36,965 nucleotides of DNA from Verrucomicrobiota bacterium (GCA_022704145.1 JAKJGY010000024.1:1-36965), one strand, 5' to 3'. Positions 16,129-24,008 are shown, counted from the first letter of the stretch. The notes: generated from the sequence alone by a model not told the origin. Made by a program: numbers and translations.

Positions 16129-18614
16129 CCGACTGGAATGCGGGGCAGACTATCTTAGATGATTACGTGGCGGACCGGGTGCTGGGCAAGGGCGGCATGG
16201 GTATCGTGTCTCTGGTGCATAGCCGGACGAACGGACGCCAGTTCGCGGTTAAACGCGCGATGGGGATGAAGGAGTCCGACCGACGCAGCTTTCTGGCTGA
16301 GTTGCAGGCATGGGTTGATCTGCCGGAACATCCGAACATCGTTCCCTGCCGGTTCTTCCGCACCGTAGGCGACGAGGTGCTGATCTTTGCCGAGTATGTC
16401 GAAGGCGGCAGTCTCAAAGAGTGTATTGACTCGAAGAAACTTTACGAAGGCGGCCCGCAGAAGGCGTTGGAACGGATACTCGATATCGCAATCCAGTTCG
16501 CCTGGGGGCTTCACTGCGTGCATGAACGGGGCGTGGTCCACCAGGACGTGAAGCCGGGCAATGTGCTGATGGCCCCCGGCGGGGCTGCGGCGGTGCAGGG
16601 GATGCGGCCCAAGGTGACGGACTTCGGTCTGGCAAGGGCGCGGGCAGCGGGCGGTGAACGTGTTGAGCCGGTGTCGGGCCGCAGCATCCTGGTCAGTTGT
16701 GGCGGATACACGCCCGCGTACTGCTCGCCCGAGCAGGCCAGCCGGCGGCCAGTGACGAGGCAGACGGACATCTGGAGCTGGGGCGTGTCGGTGCTGGAGA
16801 TGTTCACGGGAGAGGTGACGTGGATGTCCGGTCATTGGGCTGCCGACGTGCTCGAACAGTATCTGCAAGCGGGCGAAGCCTCTGCGCAGATTCCGGCCAT
16901 GCCGACCAGCGTTGCCGATGTGCTGCGGCAGTGTTTCCTCCCCCAGCCTGCGGAACGGCCCGCCGATCTGGCCGAGGTGGCGGAAATCCTGAAGGCGGCC
17001 TTTAGCAAGGAGGTGGGCAACGACTATGGCCGCGAGCTGATGGCGAACGTGCGGGCGGCGCCGTTTGAGGCGGGAATCGAAGCGCGTCGTCACTACGCGG
17101 GCGCTGCATGGGCTGATCCGCAGGTGTGGCTTGAAAAGGGGCTGCGTGCGGCGGGCCGTGATCCCGCAGAGGCGGCGGCGCTGCTGTCCCGTCGGGGAGT
17201 CACCCGGCGGGGTGAGCTGGTGGCGGAGATGGCCGTCTATGACGAGGCCAAGCGGCTGTATCAGCAATTGGTGCAGGACGGGCGAAAGGAACTGGAGAGC
17301 GATTTGGCTGAGCTTTGCTCCGATAAGGCTCTGATCCATCAGGCCGCGGCTGACGGACACGGCGCATTGGGGGAGTACGATCAGGCGATTGCGCTCCGGG
17401 AGCGGTTGGTCAACCTAGAAGGCCGCCGCGAACTGGCCACTCGCTTGGCGATGGTTTACATGAATAAGGCCACTGCGGTCAACGCTTTGGGAGACAAGCG
17501 CGGTGCGGTGGCGCTCTACGCTCAGGCGATTACGATCTGGGAACGATTAGTCAACCAAGAAGGCCGCCGCGAACTGGCCACTCGCTTGGCAATGGTTTAC
17601 ATGAACAAGGCCACCGTGGTTAGAGATCTGGGCGACAAGAGCGGTGCGGTGGCGCTGTACGATCAGGCGATTGCGATCTGCGAGCGGTTGGTCAACCTGG
17701 AAGGACGCCGTGAACCAGCCACTCGCTTGGCGATGGTTTACATGAACAAGGCCGCTGCAGTCAGCGATCTGGGCGACAAGCGCGGTGCGGTGGCGCTCTA
17801 CGAGCAGGCGATTGCGATCTGGGAACGGTTGGTCAACCAGGAAGGCCGCGGCGAACTGGCCGATGACTTGGCATTGGTTTACACGAACAAGGCAGTCGCG
17901 GTCAGAGCTCTAGGCGACGAGCGCGGGGCTGTGGCGCTCTACGATCAGGCGATTACGATCGGGGAGCGGTTGGTCAATCAAGAAGGCCGCGGCGAACTGG
18001 CCGATTCTTTGGCGACGGTTTACATGAACAAGGCTAACGCGGTCAGCGCTCTGGGCGACAAACGCGGGGCAATGGCACTTTACGCTCAGGCGATTACGAT
18101 CTGGGAACGATTAGTCAACCAAGAAGGCCGTCGCGAACTGGCCACTCGCTTGGCGGCGGTTTACATGAACAAGGCTAATGTGGTCAGGGATATTGGCGAC
18201 ACTCGTGGGGCTGTGGCGTTGTACGATCAGGCGATTGCGATCCGGGAACGGTTGGTCAACCAGGAAGGCCGCGGCGAACTGGCCGATGACTTGGCAAAGG
18301 CATACATGAACAAGGCCATCTCGGCCAGCGCTCTAGGCGACCATAACGGAGCGGTGGCGCTGTATGATCTGGCGATCACAGTTCAGCGGCGGTTGGTTGA
18401 TTTGGACGGACTTTGCGGCGTATCTGGTGATTTGATGACAAGCGAACTCTATCGTGCCAGTGATTTACAACGTATGTGTCCCCTTTCTGATGCCGACTGC
18501 CGGCGTGCGCAAGCCGCCTTCACCGGGTTACGTGCCGAGAGCGAACGCACGGGACGCGCGGACTTGCAAAACGTGTTGAGATGGGCGCAGGCGAATCTCG
18601 ACGGCGTTGTGTAA
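16125..18614 (+). CDS. Ser/Thr protein kinase with C-terminal TPR array
   Basis: This is a cytosolic Hanks-type kinase, 829 residues. The kinase domain spans about residues 13-285: glycine loop GKGGMG from Gly21, ATP lysine Lys43 (FAVK), catalytic loop HQDVKPGN at His139-Asp141, DFG at 166-168, the YCSPEQ activation-loop end and DIWSWGVSVLEMFTG. The loop reads HQD where most have HRD, as in kinases activated without loop phosphorylation. A linker (about 290-420) leads into seven 47-residue TPR-type units at 421-749, with degenerate units on either side; these should bind protein partners. ATG 16125 with GGAG six bases upstream is preferred over an in-frame TTG at 16113. No transmembrane segment is seen. 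The sigma gene just upstream is its likely partner. Confidence 0.93.
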   Translation: MTDWNAGQTILDDYVADRVLGKGGMGIVSLVHSRTNGRQFAVKRAMGMKESDRRSFLAELQAWVDLPEHPNIVPCRFFRTVGDEVLIFAEYVEGGSLKECIDSKKLYEGGPQKALERILDIAIQFAWGLHCVHERGVVHQDVKPGNVLMAPGGAAAVQGMRPKVTDFGLARARAAGGERVEPVSGRSILVSCGGYTPAYCSPEQASRRPVTRQTDIWSWGVSVLEMFTGEVTWMSGHWAADVLEQYLQAGEASAQIPAMPTSVADVLRQCFLPQPAERPADLAEVAEILKAAFSKEVGNDYGRELMANVRAAPFEAGIEARRHYAGAAWADPQVWLEKGLRAAGRDPAEAAALLSRRGVTRRGELVAEMAVYDEAKRLYQQLVQDGRKELESDLAELCSDKALIHQAAADGHGALGEYDQAIALRERLVNLEGRRELATRLAMVYMNKATAVNALGDKRGAVALYAQAITIWERLVNQEGRRELATRLAMVYMNKATVVRDLGDKSGAVALYDQAIAICERLVNLEGRREPATRLAMVYMNKAAAVSDLGDKRGAVALYEQAIAIWERLVNQEGRGELADDLALVYTNKAVAVRALGDERGAVALYDQAITIGERLVNQEGRGELADSLATVYMNKANAVSALGDKRGAMALYAQAITIWERLVNQEGRRELATRLAAVYMNKANVVRDIGDTRGAVALYDQAIAIRERLVNQEGRGELADDLAKAYMNKAISASALGDHNGAVALYDLAITVQRRLVDLDGLCGVSGDLMTSELYRASDLQRMCPLSDADCRRAQAAFTGLRAESERTGRADLQNVLRWAQANLDGVV
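17385..18371 (+). repeat. Seven tandem 141-bp TPR-coding repeats
   Basis: Seven head-to-tail units of exactly 141 bases (47 codons) lie inside the kinase gene, beginning at 17385, 17526, 17667, 17808, 17949, 18090 and 18231. Each encodes a variant of A-I-x-I-x-ERLVNQEGR-x-ELA...YMNKA...LGD-x-x-GAVALYxQ. Long DNA stretches are identical between units; units 2 and 6 are especially close, and units 4 and 7 share GRGELADDLA. This indicates recent duplication or gene conversion, and copy number may vary between strains. Confidence 0.92.
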
Positions 18615-18700
18615 GCTGACTGTCGATGGGCTTTGAGCAAATCCGCTTCCTTGTTTTGTGGCGACACTTATTATTAGGCAGCGGCATGGTATTCTAGGAA

Positions 18701-19645
18701 ATGAATCGACTCTACATAATCGGAAACGGTTTCGACATCTATCACGGCATTCGTTCAGAATACGTTGATTTCAAGAGTTTCTTGTACCGGCGCGACAGGA
18801 AACTGCACGATCTCGTTGAACAGTACATCCCTATTGATGGCGAGTGGTCAGGTCTTGAGTCAGCGCTCGCGGATATCGACGTAGATGCTGTTACGGAGTA
18901 TGCATCGGAGTATTTGGTCTCAATTGCTGCGGATGGCTCGCGGGGTGACAATTGGCACGATTATCAGTATGAGATTGGGCTAATCGTCGAAGACTTGTCT
19001 GTCAATTTTAAGTCGCGATTTACGGAGTGGATACGACAGTTGTCTGTTCCGACTCGTAACACATTGACTGTGTGCCCTCTGAACATTTCGCCAGCCGATA
19101 AGTTCATAACATTCAACTACACATCGACTTTTTCCGACATCTATGGTGTGCCAAGCGCAAGAGTTCTTCATATCCATGGGGAGGCTAAGTCAGGGCAGGA
19201 CTTAGTGCTTGGTCACGCGTGGAGACCCGTCGACAGGATGAGGCCGAAATACGACCCCTCGTTTGAGTTCGATCCGCCGGACTGGCGGGTTACGGAGGGA
19301 GAAGAAATACTAAGCCGCTATTTCGTCCGGACATTAAAAGACACCAGAAGAGTCATCGCCGATAGTGCCAGTTTCTTTTCCGGTCTTATGGATTTGCATG
19401 AGATCTATGTCTTGGGGCACTCCATGTCAGAGGTGGATTTCGATTATTACCGTGAAATAGCGAAAATTATCAATGTACACAAGGTCAAGTGGGTGGTGAC
19501 ATTTCATGACGAAGACGAACGTGCAAGACACGTCAAAACGCTCACTATTCTCGGGATTCCAAGTTGCGCAGTCACATTGTGCGAGATGAAGGCACTACAA
19601 GCGGGAGGTGGCACACTTCGGGGCGGAGTATTTGAAAGTGAATAG
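18701..19645 (+). CDS. abiH: AbiH-family phage abortive-infection protein
   Basis: The 314-residue protein opens with LYIIGNGFDIYHGI, the N-terminal signature of the AbiH family (bacteriophage abortive infection AbiH). It also has the later family blocks FITFNYTSTFSDIY, VLHIHGEAKSGQDLVLGH and IYVLGHSMSEVDFDYY. AbiH proteins stop phage growth by an undescribed mechanism after DNA entry; the conserved GNGFD, HIHG and GHS motifs suggest a nucleotide-binding or hydrolytic fold. The gene is clearly richer in A and T than the surrounding chromosome, suggesting horizontal gain. AGGAA lies almost against the ATG, a poor spacing, so initiation may be weak or leader-dependent. It stands alone between the TPR kinase and a minus-strand operon. 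Confidence 0.88.
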   Translation: MNRLYIIGNGFDIYHGIRSEYVDFKSFLYRRDRKLHDLVEQYIPIDGEWSGLESALADIDVDAVTEYASEYLVSIAADGSRGDNWHDYQYEIGLIVEDLSVNFKSRFTEWIRQLSVPTRNTLTVCPLNISPADKFITFNYTSTFSDIYGVPSARVLHIHGEAKSGQDLVLGHAWRPVDRMRPKYDPSFEFDPPDWRVTEGEEILSRYFVRTLKDTRRVIADSASFFSGLMDLHEIYVLGHSMSEVDFDYYREIAKIINVHKVKWVVTFHDEDERARHVKTLTILGIPSCAVTLCEMKALQAGGGTLRGGVFESE

Positions 19646-19899
19646 ACGTCTTGCGCAAATGGCATCCTAATGGCCGCGCAAATTTGAGTTTTGAATGCGG
19701 TCTGCGCCACGTGTGACGCGATTGAAGCGAAATTCGGCATCCCGGTTATTTACACTTCGCCTACTGGTGGCTGGAACAGAATGGTCGCCGCCGCTTGCTC
19801 GTCGACTCGGACGGGTTGTGAGTCGCGTGGATGTGTTCAATCCCATCGCGTTCAAAAGGAGTCGAGACCAGGCGACGGCAGGTACCTGCCAACAGGGAG
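19646..19899. other. Gene-free gap with a 14-bp perfect palindrome
   Basis: No convincing gene is visible between abiH and the convergent DUF2971 fusion gene. GGCAGGTACCTGCC at 19877-19890 is a perfect palindrome ten bases past the stop of the minus-strand operon. It could form a five-pair stem with a GTAC loop, but no T tract follows, so a terminator role is uncertain. Confidence 0.4.
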
Positions 19900-20952
19900 T
19901 CAGTGGCCAACCCCAACCGTCTCAACATCGCGGATGTTGAGTTTGAATGACTTGGTGTCCGCTTCGGCTTTGGCCAGAATCACAGGAGTCTGCCAGTTTT
20001 TGAGCCAGCCTTTCACTAGGTTCATTTCTGTGTCGCCGGTCTTCGCGCCCAGAGTGACCCGCTTGAGGATTTTTGGGGCGAAGGGTACGGGACCGGCGGG
20101 AATCTGATCGCGGAAAATCCTATATTCCTCTTCATGTTTCCATTGCTTATCCTTAAACCCAATCAGATTGCGCGCAAGCGCCTTTGGGTCATGATTCAAG
20201 ACCAATCTATTGATGTTCAGTTCTGGGAACTCGTCCGTGCAAACGACATCGAGAGGGATTATCTTCCCTCGCACAAACATTTGCTGGGCGAGGCCGTAAC
20301 CGCACGGCATATCCAGAACGGAGAAGGAGAATTCGATGCAGATGCCTTTGTGTCCGTCCGCATAGTAGGAGAACATCTGAATTGAGTCTCCTAAGCGGGA
20401 GAAACAGCAGACGCTGGAGTCGACGTAAAGTTCTTTTTGCCACTTAGAATACAATGGGGCATATTGCCCTCGCTTGACCATCTCTGGAGCCGAGGCCAAT
20501 TCATTGGCGGACAGATTCCTTCCACACGCTCGCGCCATAACGGCCGTGGCTTCGGTGATTTCGCTATCGCTTGAACCGTCGTCGTTGAGCTGGAGGTTGC
20601 AGTCAAACGGATCGTTGAAATCCTTGGGGGCGGAATACCAGAGTTCCCGCTTCTCGAAGATGGCTTCTGTGTAATCATCTGACAATGACCGATACTTGAA
20701 ATAGGATTGTGGCGTTAACTCTTCTTGGGTGTAAAGGGCCGTTGCAGCTTCACGGAGAAAGAGGTCGGCGGTCACCAATACGTTGTCCGAGTACAGGCCC
20801 GTTTCGGGGTCGCACAGCAGGCGGTATGTATTTGACGCCAGAAACAGGCGCTCCATTTCATGAAGGGGACGGTTCAGCCGTTCCGCCAACTTGGCGGCGA
20901 TAAAGCCGGTGGTGGTGTCGATGGCCGCCTGTATCCTGTCGTCACGCCACAT
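19900..20952 (-). CDS. DUF2971 protein with N-terminal DUF3791-like domain
   Basis: The 350-residue protein has two parts. Residues about 1-75 (ending RLLCDPETGLYSDNVLVTADLF) resemble the small partner proteins encoded next to DUF3990 genes, with the typical 'Y.LL.DPETGLY' ending. Residues about 80-340 are a DUF2971 domain: SYFKYRSLSDDYTEAIFEKRELWYSAPKDFNDPFDC, CCFSRLGDSIQMFSYYADGHKGICIEF, KDKQWKHEEEYRIF and a late VTLGAKT. DUF2971 has no proven function; it is frequent among defence and toxin genes. AAGGAGG stands three bases before ATG 20952, which overlaps the DUF3990 gene by 11 bases. As the third gene of the operon it may be the effector or a second regulator (inference). Confidence 0.8.
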   Translation of the reverse strand: MWRDDRIQAAIDTTTGFIAAKLAERLNRPLHEMERLFLASNTYRLLCDPETGLYSDNVLVTADLFLREAATALYTQEELTPQSYFKYRSLSDDYTEAIFEKRELWYSAPKDFNDPFDCNLQLNDDGSSDSEITEATAVMARACGRNLSANELASAPEMVKRGQYAPLYSKWQKELYVDSSVCCFSRLGDSIQMFSYYADGHKGICIEFSFSVLDMPCGYGLAQQMFVRGKIIPLDVVCTDEFPELNINRLVLNHDPKALARNLIGFKDKQWKHEEEYRIFRDQIPAGPVPFAPKILKRVTLGAKTGDTEMNLVKGWLKNWQTPVILAKAEADTKSFKLNIRDVETVGVGH

Positions 20953-21481
20953 AGGCCTCCTTGAAGGTCAAGGCGGAAATCGCCGACGGTGTGGCAAAGA
21001 AGACTTGGTCGAACAGCTTCTCGGTGCGCAATTGCGCGATGGCGATCGCTTTGGCGGGCTCCGAGGACGGGTCGCCGAAAGCACCGTTCGTCAGCAGTCC
21101 GAGAACGACGCCCACCGTATCGTTCGCGACGGGGCCGATGATGATGTCGGGCAGACGGGTACAACTGGACAGGATCGGATTTGCGCTGTCGAGATAACCG
21201 CGATTGAACAAGACAAAATCGAGCCAGTTCATATCCGGGGCCGTGAACCGATGGGTCATGAGATCGGCCAACGGCTGGTACGCGTAAATGGAAACAAACG
21301 ACTCCGCCGCGCCTGCCCGTCTCATCTTGATGCGGGCAAAGCGTTCCGCCTGTTCTCTCGAAGTCGTCGTGTAGAACCCTCGGCCGAAATCCTTGCCGGG
21401 GGTACACAGCGACAAATCGATCTGCTCCACACGGGTAAGCCCGCCGTGGTAGACCGCTGCCGGCATGACCGGAGCGCTCAT
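20942..21481 (-). CDS. DUF3990 protein, ADP-ribosyltransferase-like
   Basis: The 179-residue product matches DUF3990: AVYHGG near the start, then DLSLCTPGKDFGRGFYTTTSREQAERFA, and the closing DQVFFATPSAISALTF block. I recall DUF3990 as belonging to the ADP-ribosyltransferase-like fold. On that reading the His of YHG and the Tyr of GFYTT are the NAD-binding pair, and the third catalytic position falls at the Gln of DQV instead of the usual Glu. That would be compatible with altered chemistry. GGAGG stands a few bases before ATG 21481, and its start overlaps the stop of the DUF3791 gene in ATGA, so the two are translated together. Likely toxin-like component of a three-gene system (inference). 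Confidence 0.83.
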   Translation of the reverse strand: MSAPVMPAAVYHGGLTRVEQIDLSLCTPGKDFGRGFYTTTSREQAERFARIKMRRAGAAESFVSIYAYQPLADLMTHRFTAPDMNWLDFVLFNRGYLDSANPILSSCTRLPDIIIGPVANDTVGVVLGLLTNGAFGDPSSEPAKAIAIAQLRTEKLFDQVFFATPSAISALTFKEAYVA

Positions 21482-21696
21482 GCCGCGCCTCCGTGCGCTC
21501 GGACATGATTGAGAACGTCAGCGGTAACCGCCGCGTTGTCGTAGTAGTGCAGCAGTTCGTAGTTCTCTTCGAGAAAACGGATGATGCCGTGCCTGTCATC
21601 CTCGCTGAGAAAACGATCCAGCGACCACCCCGTCATCTTCCGAAGTGACGTGATTGCGAAGGCGATCCAGGTAGCGACGATTTGTTGCTCAGACAT
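21478..21696 (-). CDS. Small DUF3791-type protein, first gene of the DUF3990 operon
   Basis: The 72-residue product resembles DUF3791: an N-terminal helix (IVATWIAFAITSLRKMTG), then WSLDRFLSEDDRHGIIRFLEENYELLHYYDNAAVTADVLNHV, where the family has 'ENY.VLHT......D'. DUF3791 genes commonly precede DUF3990 genes in gut and anaerobic bacteria, which suggests an antitoxin or chaperone-like partner, though no function is proven. ATG 21696 is chosen because the family pattern starts there; the frame stays open upstream to 21825 but that extension would run through the promoter region. No clear ribosome site precedes it, and a promoter ends only six bases upstream, so a leaderless transcript is possible. 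Confidence 0.75.
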   Translation of the reverse strand: MSEQQIVATWIAFAITSLRKMTGWSLDRFLSEDDRHGIIRFLEENYELLHYYDNAAVTADVLNHVRAHGGAA

Positions 21697-21702
21697 GGCC
21701 GT

Positions 21703-21731
21703 ATGATAACAAAACCGTGTGGGACGCCCAA
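21703..21731 (-). promoter_or_regulatory. Candidate promoter of the DUF3791-DUF3990-DUF2971 operon
   Basis: On the minus strand TTGGGC (21731-21726) and TATCAT (21708-21703) are 17 bases apart. The -10 ends six bases before the ATG at 21696, so transcription would start at or next to the start codon, giving a leaderless mRNA. TATCAT is the same -10 form seen before the sigma and kinase genes. Confidence 0.45.
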
Positions 21732-21792
21732 GCCACATTTCTTGAAGCAACGGGCGGGTATATTCTTCAGTGGCTTCAGTGATTATCGCGGT

Positions 21793-21821
21793 TTGACATT
21801 TGTTCCTAAGGGGCGCATAAT
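21793..21821 (+). promoter_or_regulatory. Near-consensus sigma-70 promoter of abiEi
   Basis: TTGACA (21793-21798) and CATAAT (21816-21821) are separated by exactly 17 bases, 11 of 12 consensus positions. Transcription should begin near 21828, about 24 bases before the abiEi ATG, leaving room for the GGAG at 21843-21846. Confidence 0.8.
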
Positions 21822-21851
21822 CCACTCCACTTAATTGTTTCTGGAGCGTTT

Positions 21852-22454
21852 ATGTGGCAAGGTAAGTTTGAGCGACTGATCGCGTCAGCCCAGCCCAGCG
21901 GGACGTTCACGGCGGCAGAGGCTAGGCGTGCGGGTGTCTCGCCGCGCACGCTGGAGCGGTTTCGTCAGGCTGGGAAGGTAGTGCGTCTGGCACGGGGGGT
22001 TTATCAGGCGGCGGAGACTTGCGACGCGGCTTCGCCCGAATTTGCGGTCATCGCGAAGCGCGTTCCCCGGGGTGTTCTCTGTCTGCTTTCGGCGCTCTAC
22101 CACCATGATCTCACGACGGAGATTCCGCGCGAGATCTGTCTGGCCGTCAGCCGCGATGCCAACGTTCCCCGCATCGGTTACCCGCGAATACGCATTTACC
22201 GCATGTCGGCGGGCCCTTTCGCTGCGGGCATCGAGCGTAAGGTGGTCGACGGCATTGAACTGAGGGTGTTTTCCGCAGAAAGGACCCTCGCGGACTGTTT
22301 CAAATACCGGAACCGGATCGGACTGGACGTCGCCGTCGAAGCGCTGAAGAACTATATGGCCCGGAGCGGGCGCAATCTCGAGCGGGTTCGGAAGATGTCC
22401 AAAGTTTGCCGTGTCGAGAAGATCATGCGCCCCTATCTGGAGACGCTCGTATGA
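21852..22454 (+). CDS. abiEi: AbiEi-family antitoxin/transcriptional repressor of a type IV toxin-antitoxin system
   Basis: The 200-residue protein has an N-terminal winged helix (about residues 15-55: SGTFTAAEARRAGVSPRTLERFRQ, then VVRLARGVYQ) as in AbiEi antitoxins. The C-terminal domain reads IAKRVPRGVLCLLSALYHHDLTTEIPREICLAV, VFSAERTLADCFKYRNRIGLDVAVEAL and the ending VCRVEKIMRPYLETLV. In complete systems it represses its own promoter and counteracts the nucleotidyltransferase AbiEii, giving phage abortive infection. A strong promoter lies just upstream, suitable for autoregulation. The stop overlaps the next ATG in ATGA, the normal coupling to abiEii, but that next gene is only a stub. 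The antitoxin is therefore probably an orphan. Confidence 0.9.
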   Translation: MWQGKFERLIASAQPSGTFTAAEARRAGVSPRTLERFRQAGKVVRLARGVYQAAETCDAASPEFAVIAKRVPRGVLCLLSALYHHDLTTEIPREICLAVSRDANVPRIGYPRIRIYRMSAGPFAAGIERKVVDGIELRVFSAERTLADCFKYRNRIGLDVAVEALKNYMARSGRNLERVRKMSKVCRVEKIMRPYLETLV

Positions 22455-22540
22455 TTGATTATGAAGTGATCGGCTTTCTGAAACCTCTTCTGGCTCGGGC
22501 ACGCGAGCGACAAAACGCGGCAAGTTCGGGCGATTCCTAG
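22451..22540 (+). pseudogene. Truncated stub in the abiEii toxin position
   Basis: ATG 22451 overlaps the abiEi stop as a partner toxin gene would, but the frame ends at TAG 22538-22540 after 29 codons. Its middle part, FLKPLLARARERQ, resembles the opening 'SV..RLLN.ARE.G' of AbiEii/AbiGii nucleotidyltransferases. The catalytic part is absent and the FHA-kinase gene starts 62 bases on. A deletion of the toxin body is the simplest reading; an unrelated short peptide cannot be excluded. Confidence 0.55.
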
Positions 22541-22602
22541 TTGTCGTCGGCACGTCACGCAGGATTTGCCAATCTTACGTGTAGATAAGGGATGGAGGCG
22601 TT

Positions 22603-23985
22603 ATGGGCAGCACGGTGATTTTCAGCGTCACAGCCGGGCCGATGAAGGGCAAGGCGTTCGAGTTCACGGAGCACGACACGTTCCTGTTCGGGCGGGCAGA
22701 GGAGTGTCATTGCCGCTTGCCGGATGACGGGCAGGTGTCGCGGCGGCATTTCATCGTGGAGGTGAACCCGCCGGACGCGCGCGTCAGGGACTTCGGGAGC
22801 CTGAACGGCACGCATGTGAACGGGAAGAAGATCGGGAGCCGTGAGAAAGGGGAGACGCCGGAGCAGGGCCAGCGGCGGAAAACCCCTGAAGTGGATCTGA
22901 AAGATGGGGACACGCTGAAAGCGGGCCAGACGGAGTTCGCCGTGAAGATCGTCGGCGCGGCGGCGGACGGACCGCTGCTCTGTTCGCGCTGCGGCAAGGA
23001 TGTGCGCAGCGAGGCGGGAAACCGGCGTGTCGGCGCGTACATCTGCTCGGCGTGCAGGCAGAGCTTGCAGATCGATCCGGGGGCCGCGCTGCTGGAGATG
23101 TTGGCGAAGGAGGCGGAAGGGAAACCGGGGGCGGGCCTCAAGGGGAAAGAGGGCGGGCCGGCGGTAAGCGGTTTCCGCATTGGCAAGAGGCTGGGCATCG
23201 GCGGGTTTGGCGCGGTGTATCTGGCGGAGCGCGAGGCGGACGGTCAGCCGGTGGCGATCAAGGTCATGCTGTCGCGGGTGGCGGTCGATGAGAAGGCGAG
23301 GCTGCAATTCGAGCAGGAGGTGAAGCTGCTGGAGAAGTTGCGGCATGGCAACATCGTTTCGCTGATTACCTCCGGTTCGGCGGGTGGCGCCTTCTATTTC
23401 GTGATGGAGTACTGCCCCGGCGGCAACTTGACCGATTACATGGCCGCACGCGGGGGCAAGCTGTCCGTGAAGGCCGCTCTGCCGATCCTGAGACAGGCTT
23501 TAGAGGGGTTAGCCTGCGCACACGCGCAGGGCGTGGTGCATCGCGACTTGAAGCCGTCGAATGTTCTGCTGGCCGGGACGCCCGAGCGGATCGTGGCGAA
23601 AATCTCCGATCTGGGGTTGGCGAAGAACTTCGACAAGGCGGGGTTCAGCGGCATGACGGTGACGGGGGCCTATGCGGGCACGCCGGTCTTCATGCCGAAG
23701 GAGCAGATCACGAACTTTAAGTACGTGAAGCCTGTGACGGACGTGTGGAGTTTCGGGGCGACCGCTTACGCGGTGTTGACCGGACAGACGCCGCGCGATT
23801 TCCCGCGCGGGTGCGATCCGATGGAGGTGATCCTTCGAGGGGAGATCGTCCCGCTGCGCAAGAGAGATCCGCAGATACCGGCACAGTTGGCCGAAGTGAT
23901 TGACCGGGCGATACAGGCGAACCCGAAGGAGCGTTACCAGGATGCAAAGGAGGTGCTGGCGGCGCTGGCGAAGGTGAGCGTGTGA
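22603..23985 (+). CDS. FHA-domain, zinc-ribbon Ser/Thr protein kinase
   Basis: The 460-residue protein combines three parts. An FHA phosphothreonine-binding domain covers about residues 1-110 (FLFGRAEECHCRLPDDGQVSRRHFIVEV, then DFGSLNGTHVNG). A four-cysteine zinc ribbon covers 127-151 (Cys127, Cys130, Cys148, Cys151). A Hanks-type kinase covers about 191-455, with glycine loop GIGGFG, Lys220 in VAIK, catalytic HRDLKPSN at His313-Asp315, and TDVWSFGATAYAVLTGQ. The metal-binding DFG is replaced by DLG at 336-338. Having reader and writer of phosphothreonine in one chain suggests self-recruitment to phosphorylated partners. GGAGG stands four bases before ATG. The PP2C and Clp genes follow in the same direction and probably form its operon. 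Confidence 0.93.
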   Translation: MGSTVIFSVTAGPMKGKAFEFTEHDTFLFGRAEECHCRLPDDGQVSRRHFIVEVNPPDARVRDFGSLNGTHVNGKKIGSREKGETPEQGQRRKTPEVDLKDGDTLKAGQTEFAVKIVGAAADGPLLCSRCGKDVRSEAGNRRVGAYICSACRQSLQIDPGAALLEMLAKEAEGKPGAGLKGKEGGPAVSGFRIGKRLGIGGFGAVYLAEREADGQPVAIKVMLSRVAVDEKARLQFEQEVKLLEKLRHGNIVSLITSGSAGGAFYFVMEYCPGGNLTDYMAARGGKLSVKAALPILRQALEGLACAHAQGVVHRDLKPSNVLLAGTPERIVAKISDLGLAKNFDKAGFSGMTVTGAYAGTPVFMPKEQITNFKYVKPVTDVWSFGATAYAVLTGQTPRDFPRGCDPMEVILRGEIVPLRKRDPQIPAQLAEVIDRAIQANPKERYQDAKEVLAALAKVSV

Positions 23986-24008
23986 AGCGGATGGAGAGAG
24001 TGTGTTGG

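Noticed and set aside
17385..18371. Regular repeats suggesting a CRISPR array
   Set aside because: The unit is 141 bases, in frame, without spacers, and encodes TPR helices inside a kinase.
20891..21508. Plus-strand open frame opposite the DUF3990 gene
   Set aside because: The minus-strand frame matches DUF3990 and DUF2971-type blocks and has ribosome sites and overlaps; the plus frame matches nothing.
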